Shown here piece by piece: positions 58,364-58,389 of a stretch of DNA of 58,389 nt. Under the pieces are notes generated by a model that was given only the letters and a program-made list of their open reading frames with translations, searched no databases and had not been told where the DNA came from. Numbering within the stretch: the first letter of the stretch is position 1; each line of letters begins with the position of its first letter. Position numbers and translations under genes: made by a program. Source of the DNA: an uncultured Lachnospiraceae bacterium (GTDB taxonomy: Bacteria > Bacillota > Clostridia > Lachnospirales > Lachnospiraceae); contig URRW01000014.1 in NCBI GenBank assembly GCA_900550285.1, positions 1 to 58,389 on the forward strand. The letters are read 5' to 3'.

Positions 58364-58389
58364 ATTTTTGAGGTTTATTCAAAATGCGT

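Larger units (their letters stand above)
56885..58389 (+). mobile_element. IS110-family insertion sequence, right end near or beyond the window edge
   Basis: One transposase gene with a structured 5' non-coding region of about 240 bp and a short 3' flank matches the IS110 layout (long left end, short right end, no terminal inverted repeats). The left boundary is placed by inference only, and no target-site features could be confirmed. Base composition is AT richer than the housekeeping genes, and it lies beside ilvA. Confidence 0.65.

Noticed and set aside
1..58389. tRNA or rRNA genes
   Set aside because: No cloverleaf-like or rRNA-like sequence was recognised by eye between the genes.

Overview
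The window reads as chromosomal DNA of a Gram-positive, low-to-mid GC anaerobe of the class Clostridia, most likely family Lachnospiraceae. The reasons are: a tyrosine T-box leader, strong AGGAGG-type ribosome binding sites, lipoprotein signal peptides on solute-binding proteins, a Firmicutes-style ylxM-ffh-rpsP-khpA-rimM-trmD-rplS-lepB-rbgA-rnhB-yraN run, a PDZ/radical-SAM/DUF512 protein, and XRE/CPBP and VanR/VanS-like modules. No rRNA, tRNA, CRISPR array or replication origin was found. An IS110 element lies at the right edge.

Layout. 1-0.8 kb: the 5' part of tyrS with its T-box leader and promoter. 0.8-4.1 kb: a divergent pair for uronic-acid-containing glycans, a GH88 unsaturated glucuronyl hydrolase and a heparinase II/III-like lyase. 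4.2-6.5 kb: rhamnulose-1-phosphate aldolase coupled to a membrane-anchored Asp-box protein. 6.8-8.3 kb: a PurF paralogue whose glutaminase site is lost. 8.3-9.6 kb: a RelE/Phd-type toxin-antitoxin pair and a nitroreductase broken by one amber codon. 9.6-12.6 kb: a VWA/MoxR pair and a divergent metF. 12.8-14.4 kb: two coupled membrane proteins of unknown function. 14.4-20.2 kb: housekeeping genes gpsA, plsY, der, the DUF512 protein and a long-form PRPP synthetase. 20.3-22 kb: an XRE regulator, a small membrane protein and a CPBP protease, all coupled by ATGA overlaps. 22.2-23.3 kb: a NYN/LOTUS RNA-binding nuclease-like protein.

23.3-36.5 kb holds a signalling and transport block. It has a propeller-solute-binding-protein fusion, two CUT1-type permeases, a long HlyD/RND-type adaptor with a repeat-filled hairpin tip, a winged-helix-like protein and a lipoprotein. 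A divergent response regulator and histidine kinase adjoin it, and a second response regulator and kinase converge on the first pair. No ATPase gene is present.

36.5-45.6 kb is the large ribosome/secretion run on the minus strand, including a TrmD fused to a C-terminal GNAT-like domain. 45.7-55.5 kb is a visibly AT-richer amino-sugar island: ROK kinase, RpiR regulator, solute-binding protein, LplB and LplC permeases, FAD oxidoreductase, DUF4127 protein and NanE epimerase. It lacks NanA. A pair of near-identical 22-nt direct repeats brackets its promoter, and these are the best regulatory candidate in the window. 55.5-56.8 kb is threonine ammonia-lyase, followed by the IS110 element with a structured 5' region that may encode a bridge RNA.
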